Positions 38,064 through 50,524 of a DNA stretch of 64,000 nt are shown here, piece after piece. The notes below the pieces were generated by a model. The model was given only the letters and a program-made list of their open reading frames with translations. It made no database searches and was not told the origin of the DNA. A program made the position numbers and the translations under genes. Within the stretch, counting starts at the first letter, position 1; each line of letters starts with the position of its first letter. The DNA is from Seriola aureovittata (lineage: Eukaryota > Chordata > Actinopteri > Carangiformes > Carangidae), in assembly GCF_021018895.1 (NCBI RefSeq), contig NC_079384.1, positions 17,267,140 through 17,331,139 on the forward strand, in the 5' to 3' direction.

Positions 38064-38165
38064 GAATCAGTGCCGGTGTCCCACATGCCCCACCGACGAC
38101 ATGTTGATTATGTCGGCTGGCAGAAGGCCCAGGCCGGAGATCGAAGCCCTCAGCGCTGTGGCTGA
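38064..38165 (+). other. Candidate cryptic or lone exon of 102 bases
   Basis: Acceptor-like TGTTATGTAG ends at 38063 and a strong GTGAGT donor starts at 38166. One frame is open throughout and contains CRCPTCPTDD and RPRPEIEALSAVAE. The segment is GC-rich compared with its flanks. No partner exon or family match was recognised, so it may equally be a conserved non-coding element. Confidence 0.2.
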
Positions 38166-38531
38166 GTGAGTAAACACGCAAAGGCGAAAAAAAAGAAAGA
38201 AAAAAAAAAAGAAATGCATATACAGTACAATGACACACATTCACACAAACACACAGCAAAGCAAATACACACAGCCAGACACCCACACATCTGCATACGC
38301 ACACACACACACACTTACACGCTCTGACGCTCCAACACACATCATCTGCACGGGGTAGAGGCACAGCTAGTGTCGGCGTGGCGCGGTGAACTGCGTTTGA
38401 ACTGGCGACCTCTGTAACTCACCCATATTGATGGCAGGCAACGCACTCGCTCACAACACAGCGCTTCAGCAAGCATAGCATGGCCCCGGGGACTGTAGGC
38501 GTCAGTGTGGGGGAGGAGGGAGGGGGGAGGG

Positions 38532-38560
38532 GGGATGGATGGATGGATGGATGGATGGAT
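38532..38560. repeat. (GGAT)n microsatellite
   Basis: About seven GGAT tetranucleotides. Confidence 0.95.
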
Positions 38561-38687
38561 GACAGATGAGTGAAAAATATTGCCAGTCAAGTTTATTTTG
38601 TCAAGGTGTGATGGTGGAAAAACAAAGAGACAGACAGAGGAGGAAAGACTGACAGATATCAACATACAGTAGTTTTAATGAATATAA

Positions 38688-38787
38688 CATATACTATATA
38701 CGGCCAAAAGTATGTGGACACCCAATTACTCCTCCCATTAGTCATTTTACAAATGTGCGTCTGCATACTTTTGGTCATATAGTGTAT
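38688..38787. mobile_element. Short Tc1-like MITE
   Basis: The left end GGCCAAAAGTATGTGGACAC and the right end GCATACTTTTGGTCATATAG are inverted copies about 100 bases apart. The ends match the Tc1-like family seen at 9246 and 39480; the interior is nearly all deleted. Confidence 0.75.
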
Positions 38788-39092
38788 TGCAATAAAGCAT
38801 AAGAGAGTTTATGTTTGTGTCCCAGTTGTAGGATGTGACTGGAAAGAGCAACATTTTCATGTTTTTTCCCGACGTCATGTGACCTCTCCCTGACCACACA
38901 GATTGGTTCCCCCCACAAGCACCAGGGGTGAGACAGAGGTGAGCCACCCCGCCTCCATAAATCATTCATTTTCATGTCTTAATTTTCTAATTTTGCATTA
39001 GTGTTGCACAGTAAAGCCGAGGACACCCTCTAGAATCCTATATGAAACATTAAGCTTCGCACCGGCGTCTCTCTACAGTTCACACATTCATG

Positions 39093-39389
39093 TTAGCTTG
39101 TTCTTATCCATAACACGTCATCCATTATGGATGCTAGAAGATAACCGTGGTCAGTATTAGGATGGAGCTGTTCTAAGAGCGACCGGGTTTTTACTGTCAG
39201 CTCTGCCTCCTGCTTTAATATTTGATCAAGAACAGGCAGCCGCTGACGTATCACAGGGGTCTTCGGCAGGGTATCCACCTCGATGAAATAGCTCTCAGAC
39301 GCCTGACACACAGTCCCAGTCAGTTCATCTTTGTCCCACTGACATGGAGGAAATGACCTTTGTAAAGGCAGACTGGGTTTGTATCGTAC
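39093..39389 (-). CDS. Unidentified open exon-like sequence, 98 residues to a stop
   Basis: On the - strand a CTCTGCAG acceptor ends at 39390 and an open frame runs 98 codons to TAA at 39093, with no ATG near its start. Its composition looks like a real protein: it begins VRYKPSLPLQRSFPPCQWDK and continues with ESYFIEVDTLPKTPVIRQRL, PVLDQILKQEAELTVKTRSL and LEQLHPNTDHG. I do not recognise the family. A possible AATAAA on this strand lies at 38592-38597. It could be a terminal exon of a gene on the - strand, or a fragment left by duplication or retroposition. No partner exon was found upstream (higher coordinates). Confidence 0.4.
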   Translation of the reverse strand, partial: VRYKPSLPLQRSFPPCQWDKDELTGTVCQASESYFIEVDTLPKTPVIRQRLPVLDQILKQEAELTVKTRSLLEQLHPNTDHGYLLASIMDDVLWIRTS

Positions 39390-40074
39390 CTGCAGAGATC
39401 ACTGTGGCTGACAAGATATTTTCAGAGCCTAATGAAAATGATAGCAAAGGTTGACAAAGAGTTACTGCAAACTATGACAAAAAAAATAGCTAATTAGGTA
39501 CAATATATGCCCAAAAGGGTCTGGACAGGATTTTTATTCCTGCTATAACAGCGTCTGCTCTTCTAGGAAGACTTTCCACCAGATTTTGGACGCTGGCTCA
39601 TGGGATTTTCTCCCATTCAGCCACAAGAGCTTTTAAATCAGAAGAGAGTGAAATGAAAGAAGGGCGATAGATGAATTTATTTGGCACAGTGTGGACAATA
39701 AGAGAAGATGATGAGAGACAGGTGGAGTCTTTGATGATTAGAACCCATCTTAGGGGGTTAGTCACGCCATGAACAAGCCTGGAGGAAGATTTGCACAGAT
39801 GCGATCTAGAGGGGGAGTCCCTATAAGTTGACTGGAAGGACACCTTGTTTTGAAGAAAACTGGAGGTGAATGGGATGGAGGTGGGTCGCTTCATTTGGCG
39901 AAATGGAGGGATGAGTTTTTTGACCCAGACGAGGCCTCTGACTCACAGAGGTCACGGCGCATTCTGATTGGTTGAAGTGAAAAATTGGATCGCTTTCAAT
40001 CTTTCAGTTGATCAAATTACTAGCATGCACCGCCAAAATATAAGTCTCTATGATTTAATATTCCCTGAGTTTCA

Positions 40075-40625
40075 CTGGAGAGGTCTTAAACTGAGCCCTG
40101 GCAGCACATCGCCCCCACCCTCATCCAACTTCACTGGCTTCCGGTCAAAGCCCGCATCCAGTACAAAATCTTCTCCCTCACCTACAAATCCCTCCATGGT
40201 CTTGCACCCCAGTATCTGTCTGACCTCCTCCGCCCCTATACCCCGTCCCGGAACCTACGGTCCTCAGACACTGGTCTGCCCTCCACCCCCTACACCAGCC
40301 TGCGATCTTTTGGTGACAGAGCATTCAGTGCGGCAGCCCCCACCCTCTGGAACTCTCTCCCTGAAGAGATCTGCACAGCCTCATCTCTGGACATTTTCAA
40401 AAAACTGCTGAAAACCCACCTGTTCACCAAGGCCTATGGCTTCTCTCTGCCTCATCTCCTACAGTCTCCTCCAGTCTCTGCCATCCCTATTCTGTCTCGT
40501 CTTGTTTTTATTTATTTGTTTTTTCTATTATTTGTGTTTCTTTCCCTGTAAAGAGGCCTTCGGTACCTTGAAAGGTGCTACAAAAATCCAAGTTATTATA
40601 ATTATTATAATAATAATTATTATAA
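40075..40625 (+). mobile_element. 3' end of an L2-like LINE, nested in the Tc1-like remnant
   Basis: The stretch translates in one frame to LHWLPVKARIQYKIFSLTYK, then SLHGLAPQYLSDLLRPY, SFGDRAFSAAAPTLWNSLPE and FKKLLKTHLFTKAYGF. This is the characteristic C-terminal end of fish L2-type reverse transcriptase ORFs. The 3' end has GGTGCTACAAAAATCCAAG and an ATT-rich simple tail, as L2 elements do. The polymerase is missing; it is a typical 5'-truncated copy. Confidence 0.85.
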
Positions 40626-40984
40626 TTATCATGCTGGCGTACACAGGTCTGGCCTTAGTTCTCGGTAAGAAGAACTGCAGCTACTCCAGTATGTTGTTAT
40701 CCCTCTTTATTCCACACATGAACATACAGGAGGTGTCGGGTTCTGGTTCCTCTGCATCCACGCACAAAGCGACTACACTGATAGTCCCGACCTGGCTCCA
40801 AACGACACCGTCACAAATACCGAGGATGTGTGCAGCACTCAACCGGTTACATTACTGCCGCTGCACTCTTCAGTTGTACCTCGGAACTGTTCGGGTCTTT
40901 CCGGTGACGTTTGGTGACTTGCCGAAAACGGCAGAGCAGGGAAGTTTGCACAATTATAATTATTATTATTATCATTATTATTAT

Positions 40985-41443
40985 AGGGTTTTTCCTGGCC
41001 GAAGATTAGGTGGATGTTTTAAAAAATACTCTCACCTTGACTCCTCTCTCGCTCTGATCCTATCCTCCACCGTCACCTTCCACTTGTGGCTGAGAACTAG
41101 GCCTACTTTCAGTCCTGACACGTTAACCATATCTCGTCAGTAACATGAATTAACTTTTTTCCCATATTAAAAGAACTAATGATGTCTGCACTCTGCACTG
41201 TTTCCCCTATCCTCGTGATTATCCTCCTCGCAACATCTCTTTTTAAAATAATCTGTTATTAATCTGTACATTGCTCCAAAAAAAAAAAAACATATACGAT
41301 GGGATGTAACTACATTGCCGTAGTGGCTTACAGCCGCAATTGCAGTTACAATCCACCGAGTACTGAGAAAACGAGAATTTTGTCAGGAAATTTGACGGAG
41401 GCGGCCGCCTCCCAATTCTCTATGCAGGAAAAACCCTGTATTA
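40985..41443. mobile_element. Non-autonomous DNA transposon with AGGGTTTTTCCTG ends
   Basis: The left end reads AGGGTTTTTCCTGGC. The right end reads GCAGGAAAAACCCTGTA, whose complement TACAGGGTTTTTCCTGC matches. The roughly 460-base interior shows no transposase. The superfamily is not determined (hAT-like is possible). Confidence 0.6.
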
Positions 41444-42689
41444 AACTGATGATAAGACCTGGTTTGCAGTCAGGGTTCCAGTTCATCCCACAGGTGTTGG
41501 ATGGGGCTGAGGTCAGGACTCTGCAGTCAAGTTCTTCTATCTCAAACTGGGAGAAAACCATTTGATCTGATCTGCATTCAGGGGAACGGAAGCAGCAAAG
41601 TCCCTCTGCAACTGCCCAAGCCGTGGCAACACGGACGTTTCTGATTGACGGCAAAGCGACCCTCAGACAGGCGTGATGGAGCTGGCTTAGTGCACAGGGG
41701 CATTGTCATGTTGAATGACAAAAGAAGCTTTTGCCAAGCTGTTGCCACAAAGCTGGAGACACACAGGTCAAAAATACAATTGTATGCCGTAGTATTAATA
41801 TATCCCTCCACTGGCGCCCAGTCCAAACAGCCGAACAAGAAGAAGTATACAAAATGAACCCTGTGGAGCCTCCATCCACATACATTTGGGTATTTAGTGT
41901 ATTAAAAGCTCCAGACTGAGCTTCACAGGGTTCTAAAGGCCTAAAATAATACAGTGTGTTGGCCATTTCATTTTGCTCCAAGTATCTTGGCAGCTAAATG
42001 TGCCAAGCTTCCAAAAATAGTACTGCTTTAGCCTCTCTGGCAGTGTTTTAATACCACTGTGTTCCTTTTCCATGTGGTATATCCATTAATGATTATTAAT
42101 TATAGAAACCCTTGAATCATTTGAAAATGTCTGTAAACTGGACTCGGATCACTCGCTCTGCTATTCAAACACGCTCGGTACAAACCGTTCCAAATAATCT
42201 TTGAGGCAAACAAATGGAGGCAGGTGCTCGAGAATCTGCCAAATCAACCATATGGCCCCTAAGGTGGAAGTAACAGGAGTGAGTGCACAGAAGCTCTCAT
42301 TTCCTTTCCACAGTGAAACGTTCAGCTCAGCAGACTCCATCCAAGCTGTGGGTTCTGGGAACAGATGTGACAAAGGTGTTGTAGCCCGGAGCAGCCCACT
42401 TGACCTCGGCTGCTTTGGGTGAGAACGTGGACGTCTTCCTCGAAAAGTGTTGATCCCATTTTAACACTTGCAGCTTTATTGTCAGTTACAATATGGAGTT
42501 GAGCATCACTCTGGTGAAGAGTGAGGCTGCACTGGTCTCTGTGGCAACAATAGAGATGGAGATATGTCTGTCTGCAAACATATCAGATCAGTGATTGGTG
42601 GGCATATTGCTCGACTCTGGGAGTTTTCATCATTAGCCTGCACTGCATGGCAAACGGGTGGTGTGGCCCCTTTTTTTTTTTTTTTTTTT

Positions 42690-42965
42690 CCTTACAGGCG
42701 GCAGTATCACAGCTCTGATCTGTCGCCCTTCGCTTGCCTTAATGTGTGAAAGCAAGACGTGTTGCGCCTATTAGCACTTCTTGGCAAGGCTGGCATGCTG
42801 ATCCCTCATCCCCGGGGAGCCCAGCAATATGGTGCCACGTGGTGACTGCCCGCCAGCCCTGGCTCCCGCTGTCACAACACATCACACATCCCCCCCAACA
42901 ACCACCGCCACCACCTCTTCTTCCACCACACCTCCATCACTGTGGTTGGATGAGTGACAGGAACG
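42690..42965. promoter_or_regulatory. Candidate conserved non-coding element A
   Basis: A GC-richer, non-repetitive island after a poly-T run, with GGCAAGGCTGGCATGCTGAT and ACCGCCACCACC. No splice sites or protein family are visible. Its appearance is like ancient regulatory elements, but this is a judgement by composition only. Confidence 0.3.
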
Positions 42966-43338
42966 CCAAACAACCAGAGCCAGGGGTCCTCTGGGTGGAA
43001 TAAAAACAAAAACTTTTAGAGAGAGAGGGCGCAGCTCGAATTAATTATATTTTATTTTGATTATATTATTCACAAGGAAGCACTCATGTTTGGGTCGATG
43101 GAGAGAGTGATACTGTGCCTCCATAGGATTACATTAAATCCCATCCTTAGATAAAGTGTAGGGTGCAGGCTAGATTATGAGCGAAGCCAATACCCAAGAC
43201 CACTTTCGCTTGCAAAAGTTTATTTCTGAGGCAGAAATTAGATGACAGGAAATAAGGAGACAGGTGTTAGACTCAAACTGTGGATGTTGCAGTTTCACGA
43301 TCAGCATGATAAAACACCTAAACCCAGCAAGACGCCAT

Positions 43339-43726
43339 GGTAAAGGAGCTATTTGTAAGTTTTGCGATTGTTACATAGCTAACATTAGCATTAGCAGTTG
43401 TTTTACTTAGCACTCTAGAGGAAACGTTTCAAGTTCAGCATCAAACTTCATTCCTTTACACGCCAAGAGCTGTCTCCAGGGGTGAAAAGCAAGTTAGCAC
43501 GCTAACCAGCTAGCCCAGACCCATCTCATCACTTTCCAGTAGCGACTCACTGTAGCCTCCAATCTGTGCTGAAGATATAGCACTGCTCAGAGGATGTATT
43601 ATAACCTATTGTCTTGTGAACACAAAGATGGCTGAAGCTCTTGTCAAGTGACAATCACCACCACTCGGTCCCGACAAGAAACAACATTCGGCCGCAGAGA
43701 AAACTCACAAAATAGCCCCTTTAACA
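43339..43726. mobile_element. MITE with TAAAGGAGCTATTTG-type terminal repeats
   Basis: The left end is TAAAGGAGCTATTTGTAAG. The complement of the right end is TTAAAGGGGCTATTTTGTG. About 385 bases separate the outer edges and the interior is non-coding. It includes GCTAACATTAGCATTAGC near the left end. Confidence 0.75.
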
Positions 43727-45990
43727 GCGGTTATATTGTTGTGTGAAGTGTGATTGGATTATATTAGTTCAGGCTGGGGTTCCCATTCTTGTTTTTAGTA
43801 TATGTATTTATTATTAGATGTGATTTTATTGTGATGTGTATTTTTTAATGTAGCAATCCTCTAATTCAAGACAATATTGTTTTATAATCACAAACAATAA
43901 AAGTGACCATGATCCTAATCCGTCGTTTGTAAATCAGCAGGAAATTTAGACTTAGAGACAAACAGGAGGAAAGATGCTGAAAGATTTAACGCTAATCCAG
44001 CAGAAGCTCATATACAGTGAGATAGTTCAGTTAACTGTCTGATTTTCTAACCCGTATGTTGTCTGGGTTCTCACAAAGATAAGACTAGGTTACATATTCT
44101 GTAGGTTAAAGGCACGAGACACATCTTCCTCCAGTCTTTTCTTTCTGTGGTTTTACCCTTCTTTTTTTTTTTTTTGACAGTCACAATGTATAGAGGGACA
44201 GGAAACATAGGGAGAGAGAGGGGTTATGACACCCAACAGAGGTCCCTGGCCTCATTTGAACTATGGTCGTTGCAGTAACTGCCTTGTGCCTGTTCATGCA
44301 CCTGTCCAGCCTTTTCTAAAGCAGTAACACAAACAGGGCTGGGTGTTTAATCTAAATATGTTTCAGGTACGGACTGAAATCCGTCTGTAGCACCAAATAT
44401 CGAAAAGTACCGAAAGTTAGCATTTGATGCCAGGATTCAGTTGCCGATTTAAATCAGAATTTTATTTAGGCTGTGTGTGCTTTGACAAACATTATTTGGC
44501 AACCCTGTCTTCTTTAGTTGATGGGGGGGGAGAAAGTGAAAAATGTGTTAAATTAGGACATCAAATTAAGGTTCTCTTTTATTGTAACTGCTGTGGTCGC
44601 AGTGCAGTGGAAGTTTAGATTCAGATCTACAAATGGTCACATGGCTACTGTGTGTCTACCATGACTGGCACTCATGTGGTTAATATCCACCCTCTGTACA
44701 ACAGATATGAGTCATGCATCTACCACCATGCGTTCACGATAAACTTTTGGTCAGAATTTCCCTATCAGTCTTATGAAGAGGCCTGGTTACAAACCTCTGA
44801 ATCGCCACCCACATAATCATCAATCATCTGTTCAATGATTCAGATCAATAAATGCTGACTAATTAATAAGTAGAATAAGAAGAATTAGTGAGGTTTGTAG
44901 GTTGATGGAAAAACTGTTTAATGTACATATATATAAATACTGCAAGTAAATACAAAAATACACAGGATATTAATGACATGTACATGTAATAGTTCCACAG
45001 AGTTGATGCCTGGATCTGGATCTGAAGAGGAGTGGTCTGTCAGTTAGTGAAGATAGTATCAACTCTGTGAGTCACAAGGCTTCCACTGACTAAGTCTGAG
45101 TATCGCAGACCAACATATCAGCCACAAGTGCATGTATGGGTGTGCAAGGGTCCACCCACAGTGTCTGCCTTTTTGAGTGGATAATTTACTGTAACTGGAG
45201 ATGACCCTGTTATTATTCCTGATGACAGGCAGATTGTAATTATTTGAAGTTTTTTGTGTTGAAACTGGATGAACCCAACTTATTACATATCTATTCTATT
45301 ATAATGACAATTTGTGTTGTGCGTGCGCATGCAAAGCAGTCATCTCAGTGCAAGTTTTGGAAATGGTAACAATAGTGGTGATTATCTGATTTAAGTGACA
45401 GACTTTTAATTGATATTTCTTCAGATTTCCATCATTGATCACATCAAGATTTGTCAGATTTTAGACAGAGATTAGAAATCAAAAGGTCTCACCAGGTCTG
45501 AAGCTCAGCCACAGTGAGTTTTGAAGCCTTAACCTCCGCACACTACTAAGATCGTAGACCTTCAGGTGCCATATTTAGTGCAGTACGGATGCAATCTATA
45601 AAATCTGTTATCATGGCAGAATCTGAGGTCTGCATCTGCACTGGCTTTCAGACATGCTCACATTTCAGCATCTCACGAAGCACTACATTGCCTAAGCCAC
45701 AAAGCCACACATTTACCGTGTACGTGGTGCTCTGCACACAGCTGTGTAATGAAAAGGTCATCTTAATGGAGGGCCTTTGCTACACAGTGCGACGACGTCA
45801 ACACACCTCACCTGCCTGTCACAACCCTACGTACACACACTGCATCAATACCCATCATATACGTGCTGTTGTAATAGATTATGCCACGGGTTAAAGCTGC
45901 AGAGCCTTTGTGACACTATGGCTTTCAGCCATGAGTGTGACGCCTGTGAGGTGCCTGTTGTACACAGCTATCACCACTGATCCTCTCTGC
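43727..45990. other. Gene-free sequence
   Basis: AT-rich; a poly-T tract at 44162-44175. No exon, RNA gene or clearly named repeat was identified, although 44330-44520 may be a degraded dispersed repeat. Confidence 0.5.
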
Positions 45991-45999
45991 CACCGCGGC

Positions 46000-46130
46000 A
46001 CTGCCCACCGGGCATATTGTGGCGCTGTGATGCACTGTAGCCCGAGCACCAGCGACGGACAGGTTCTGACCTGAAATTAAATAAAAACTCCATATGCCAG
46101 GGGTGATGCCCGGACAGTAAAGGATATTTA
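46000..46130. promoter_or_regulatory. Candidate conserved non-coding element B
   Basis: Low-repeat GC-rich island (GCACTGCCCACCGGGCATAT, CACCAGCGACGGACAGG) passing into AT-rich homeodomain-like words (GAAATTAAATAAAA). It is followed by a GGGTGGGAGTGGG tract. Confidence 0.28.
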
Positions 46131-46699
46131 ATCTGTGTGCTGGAAGCAGGGAGGTGAGGGAGGAGGAGGGGGGCAGACTATAGGAGGAAATAGGGTGAGA
46201 GGAGGTGGGAGTGGGTGGGAGTGGGTGGGGTAGCAGGGGTTTGTCTGCTGATCTGTCACAGCTCCACGCCTGGCTGGGCTTGCTCACATTAACACTGACA
46301 AGACAAAGAGGTGACACATCGCGGCCTGCAGGGGCCCGGGTATATGGACACGTCCATGCACATGCAGGCATTTACTCACACTCACATGTGCACACATGCA
46401 TTTACAGTATATGCCAGTGTTCAGTGGCAAGAACAAGAAAACTCGGCACACTAAACAAAAATCTTTAATATTGAATTATAGTTTGTTTGTTTTTTCTCAT
46501 CTGCATTTACAGCGAGCAAGCAGCACCACAAAAGAAAACATTTCATATTAAAAGCATAAACACCTTTGAAAAAAAGGATCCTTTCACACATGGACCTGTA
46601 AAGATCACACATGACGTACAGAGGGACACGTTATGGTTCACAAACGGTTTGGCTGACAGATGAAGGGTGGCAGAAAACGATGCCAAAGCAGATTGAACT

Positions 46700-46990
46700 T
46701 TGGGACATCTCTGCTTTGGACAGCTTCAACAAGCACAGGCCACACGGCGGTCACCGGGGGCAAGGCTCCGGTCAATGGGGGCTGGCACAACATCCCGAGG
46801 AGGGTGTCGGGCAGAGAAGGGGAGGGGAGGGTGGGGGGGGGGTGAGGATGGTGGGGGGCCGGGGCACACGAGGCGTGTTGGTGTCACCGTAATGTCAGCC
46901 CGTGTCAAATGCAATCATCGTTAGCTGTAATTTTCTGAGCAATTAGAGTGCTTATATTGAGAATGCTCGCCAGCTGACAAACACCGGGAC
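46700..46990. promoter_or_regulatory. Candidate conserved non-coding element C
   Basis: GC-rich left part (ACGGCGGTCACCGGGGGCAA), a G-rich run (46825-46865), then CAATCATCGTTAGCTGTAAT and GAGCAATTAGAGTGC with homeobox-like ATTA cores and an E-box-like CAGCTG. Confidence 0.3.
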
Positions 46991-47048
46991 TGGCTGAAGG
47001 AATTCCTCACAGCTACGCTGGACATGCACGCACATAGTTGTTACAATA

Positions 47049-47111
47049 CACACACACACACACACACAACACACACACACACACACACACGCGCACACAC
47101 GCACACACACA
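47049..47111. repeat. (CA)n with CG interruptions
   Basis: CA dinucleotides interrupted by AACA and GCGC. Confidence 0.95.
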
Positions 47112-47676
47112 ATTGAACAACAGCCAGAAATCAACACTTTCCTGCACTGCTGTGTAACCTCACTTTAGTTGACTTCTCTCTCTTTTCCTCCATTTCCTTT
47201 ATTCTATTAACAATCTGTCACATAACACCTAGACAATGGAAATAGTTTTCCACATGTATACAGTAATATTATTGTAATTTTCTGGTGAATGCGAAGTTAC
47301 ACCAAACTGAATATTCATTTGAAAACACTTATGTGTCCCCTTTTAATTTTGTTTTTCAGTGTTACCTGATTTTCAGGTTGGTTGGGAATAATACACAAAT
47401 AAATCAAACAAGTTGTGTTAAAGGAGAATACAACTGCTGCAAACAAAATAACTTACTGAAATTAAAATCATGCTTTTCTTAAAGTACATGATGTCCTTGC
47501 AAAAAATGATTTTGGGAAAAAAAAAAAAAAAATTGGAAGTGTGTCCAGTGCAGTGACGGGGACATGATTTGGAGAGGCCACCTCGATATGACACAGTTAA
47601 AAGAGGGGCATGTGGTCCCAGTCCTCTCACTCACAAACTGGGTGATGACTGACTGACCACCCCCATCACCCTGTCA

Positions 47677-47725
<49 letters not shown>

Positions 47726-50200
47726 CAACAGTATGTGACAGATGCACACATAAACACTGAAGCATGAGCAGATTTTGCACATTCAGACACATTCGAAGGA
47801 GAAATAGACACAGACTCGTTCACCACTGCACCACATATACAGTTTATACTCTCTGAGAAGAATTCATGAGATAAACCAGACTTTGGTTTTCTTTGATTCT
47901 AATTCAAGAATTTAAGAATGAAATAAAACATAAGTCTGAAAAAATGTTATTCAAAATTCACTAAACCTTTGGTCTGTCAAGATTGACATTTCTCCACACA
48001 CTGAGGTGGTGGGCCAGTACATTAAGAGAGTTTGGAAAAGTGCGAGAGACGGTTTAAACATTCACATATCTAGCTAACTAGTTTACTGCCTAGGAGTAAT
48101 CTACCATTACTTCCAAGGCCAAGGAGAATATAATTAACATAATTAGTATGTGGGGTCACAGGTTACATCAAAAAAGAAAAGCCCTGTTCAGGACCAACAC
48201 CTCCACTGTGTGGTGTGTCTCCGCAGTGTGGAAGCTGGCTCTGGATGCTTTCAGAGTTTAGGCCAACGTTAGTCGTGCCGTACGGCTCTTTGTTGGATTG
48301 GAAATCTGTTGTCGTTTCATTCGTCAAACTCTACAGTCATCTGATAGAAATGAGAAGCTGCTGTTGTCCACCTCTGTCTGACTAATTGGTTCAAAAATAA
48401 ATAAGAATTTCAAATAGTGAATCTGCTACCGTTTTTATTAAATATATGACAACACAGCACAACGTGTCTCCAGCCTTATGGACCAAACAGCATTTGTAAA
48501 TACTTGTTTGACCAACTGTTCCCAGACACCTGATGTGGGATTTGACAGCTTAAAGATGATTGTAATTTTCTGAACTGATGGTCTGTCTATAAATGACACT
48601 CACCATGCTCAAAGCTAAACTCAACAATGCAAGCACAAGGGCTGGTGCACACAAAGAGACCACAGAAGAGGAAGAGGAAGAACAATAAAGTGAAACAAAA
48701 TGCAAAGATGGACAGTTTGATAACCATTGAACTGTGTGAACGTTCATTTATCTATGAATATATAGTAAAAATGCACTATTGTGTATGTGTGTGCATGTGT
48801 ATGCATCCCCCTGCAGTGACCTGCCAGAGAGACAGACTCACTCTCTCTCTTGCTGTGGATTAGAAAAAAAAACATTTCAGTCTCACTCTCACTTTCTCTC
48901 CGTCTCACGCACTCTCCTTCTAATACTTTCAGAAAGCTTTAGCATCTCCCATGTCACCCACTGTTTTACTGACACGCGTCTATCTGGGACGAGCTGCTGC
49001 CCACATCCTGTCTGCTCACGTTGGCTGGTCCCCCGTCACCAGCAGACGCCCGAGCACCAGCATCTGTCTCCACCGACCCCGGATAGTGAGCTGATCAGGA
49101 TATGACACCGGCCTGAAACCCAGGCAGAGCCACCAGCTCGCATAACTACTTCAAAGAGCGAAGTGTAACTGTGATGCAGCTGTGGTTTTTAAACAACAGG
49201 GAGGGGCAGAAGTCCGTGAAACAGATAGCAACTAGAGACAATGGGTCGAACATAAGAGTGAGCATGAGTGTGTTGGGCAGAGAGGGAGCACCGATGGACG
49301 TAAATCTAGTTATTGTTTATTTGCCTGAATTACTATTCAGGCGATTGTTCTTGCACAGTGCCAACATTTGAGAGTTTTAATTTGTTCAACTTTTAAAAAG
49401 GTTTCTTAAGAAAACTATTTCTGACAGTAAAAAGTATTGCATCAGCTCTCGCATCAAAACCTGTCAAACCAAAACCAGCCCTGGGTTTAGCACCTGAAAA
49501 TCTGGGGAGTCCAGCTGTGAGATCTGACTTATACGCCTCACGATTTGAGGTGCAACTTTAATTCAACAGTGTAAAAGTAAATGGAAATCAAGACTAAAAT
49601 GTGTGAAAACCATCAACCAGTGTTAATGATGAATGCATACCGAACCTTTGCTGAATAGCAGCCACTGTGGTCATAGGTGGAAATTGCAGGACAATTATTT
49701 TTTCCTTTGCCTCTCTAAAGACTCCCCACAGTCAGTTGCTTCAAAGGCCACTGGTGAGGTGTCATGTGTTGAAGTTTTGGTTTTGGTTTTGTGATGAAAC
49801 CTTTGAAATTAAATACTAAAAGTCAGAAAGCTGACTGACTAAGTAATGTCGGTAAAAGGTTGCTAATATTGCTTGAAGTTAGCCACCATAAGCTACTACT
49901 GAGGCTGAAGCAGCAAAACCCCTGAGAGACTGAAATGAGTAAAGGTGTGTGTGGCTGCTTATGAATTAAACTTTTCATTAGTAGGTGGATGGCTGTGTTA
50001 TTTCCTCTTTCAAAACGTACATAGTTTTACTTTAAAAGAAAACTCATAAACTTAAATCAGCATATTTCCTTTTTCCTCTCCTAACCCAAAATCTATAAAT
50101 ATTTGGTCATAGATTTGCTTGTGCGGAATTTGCTTGTTCTCTCTCAATCTGTGATTGTACATCCTTGTCTGATCCTGTCTTTCTTGTTTTAGTTCGACAC
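47112..50200. other. Gene-free sequence
   Basis: Contains a CA repeat at 47680-47723 and otherwise AT-rich unique-looking DNA. No exon or RNA gene was seen. Confidence 0.5.
47680..47723. repeat. (CA)n microsatellite
   Basis: About 44 bases of CA dinucleotide. Confidence 0.95.
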
Positions 50201-50524
50201 TCAGGGTGAGAACAGGTGAAAAGGAGGCAGAAAGAGACAGATAGAGAGATGTACCGGACAAAGACAGAGGAGGTAAACAGAGAGAGGAAGAGGATGTACA
50301 ACAAACTGAGAGAAAGATCCAGGGCTGCTCCTCTCCTCTCCTCTCCTCCGCTGCCTCCCCCTTCCTCCATCATGTTTAGGTGCCGGGTGTATAAATACCC
50401 CATTTACCCCCAGGGCCAACTCAGCCCAGCAGGACCCTCTCTGCCCCCCTGCTCAGACCCCCCTCTCCCACCTCTCTTTTCTCCTCCTTGTCCAGCTCCC
50501 TCTTACCCCCCACTCACCTCCCTC

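Larger units (their letters stand above)
39480..41850 (-). mobile_element. Tc1-like transposon remnant split by later insertions
   Basis: The first part (39500-39640) has GCTATAACAGCGTCTGCTCT, TTTCCACCAGATTTTGGACG and CCCATTCAGCCACAAGAGC. The second part (41470-41830) has AGTTCATCCCACAGGTGTTG, GGATGGGGCTGAGGTCAGGA and GCTGTTGCCACAAAGCTGG. Together they follow the order of one Tc1-like element in reverse orientation. About 1.8 kb of other DNA separates them, including a LINE end and a MITE. Confidence 0.65.
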
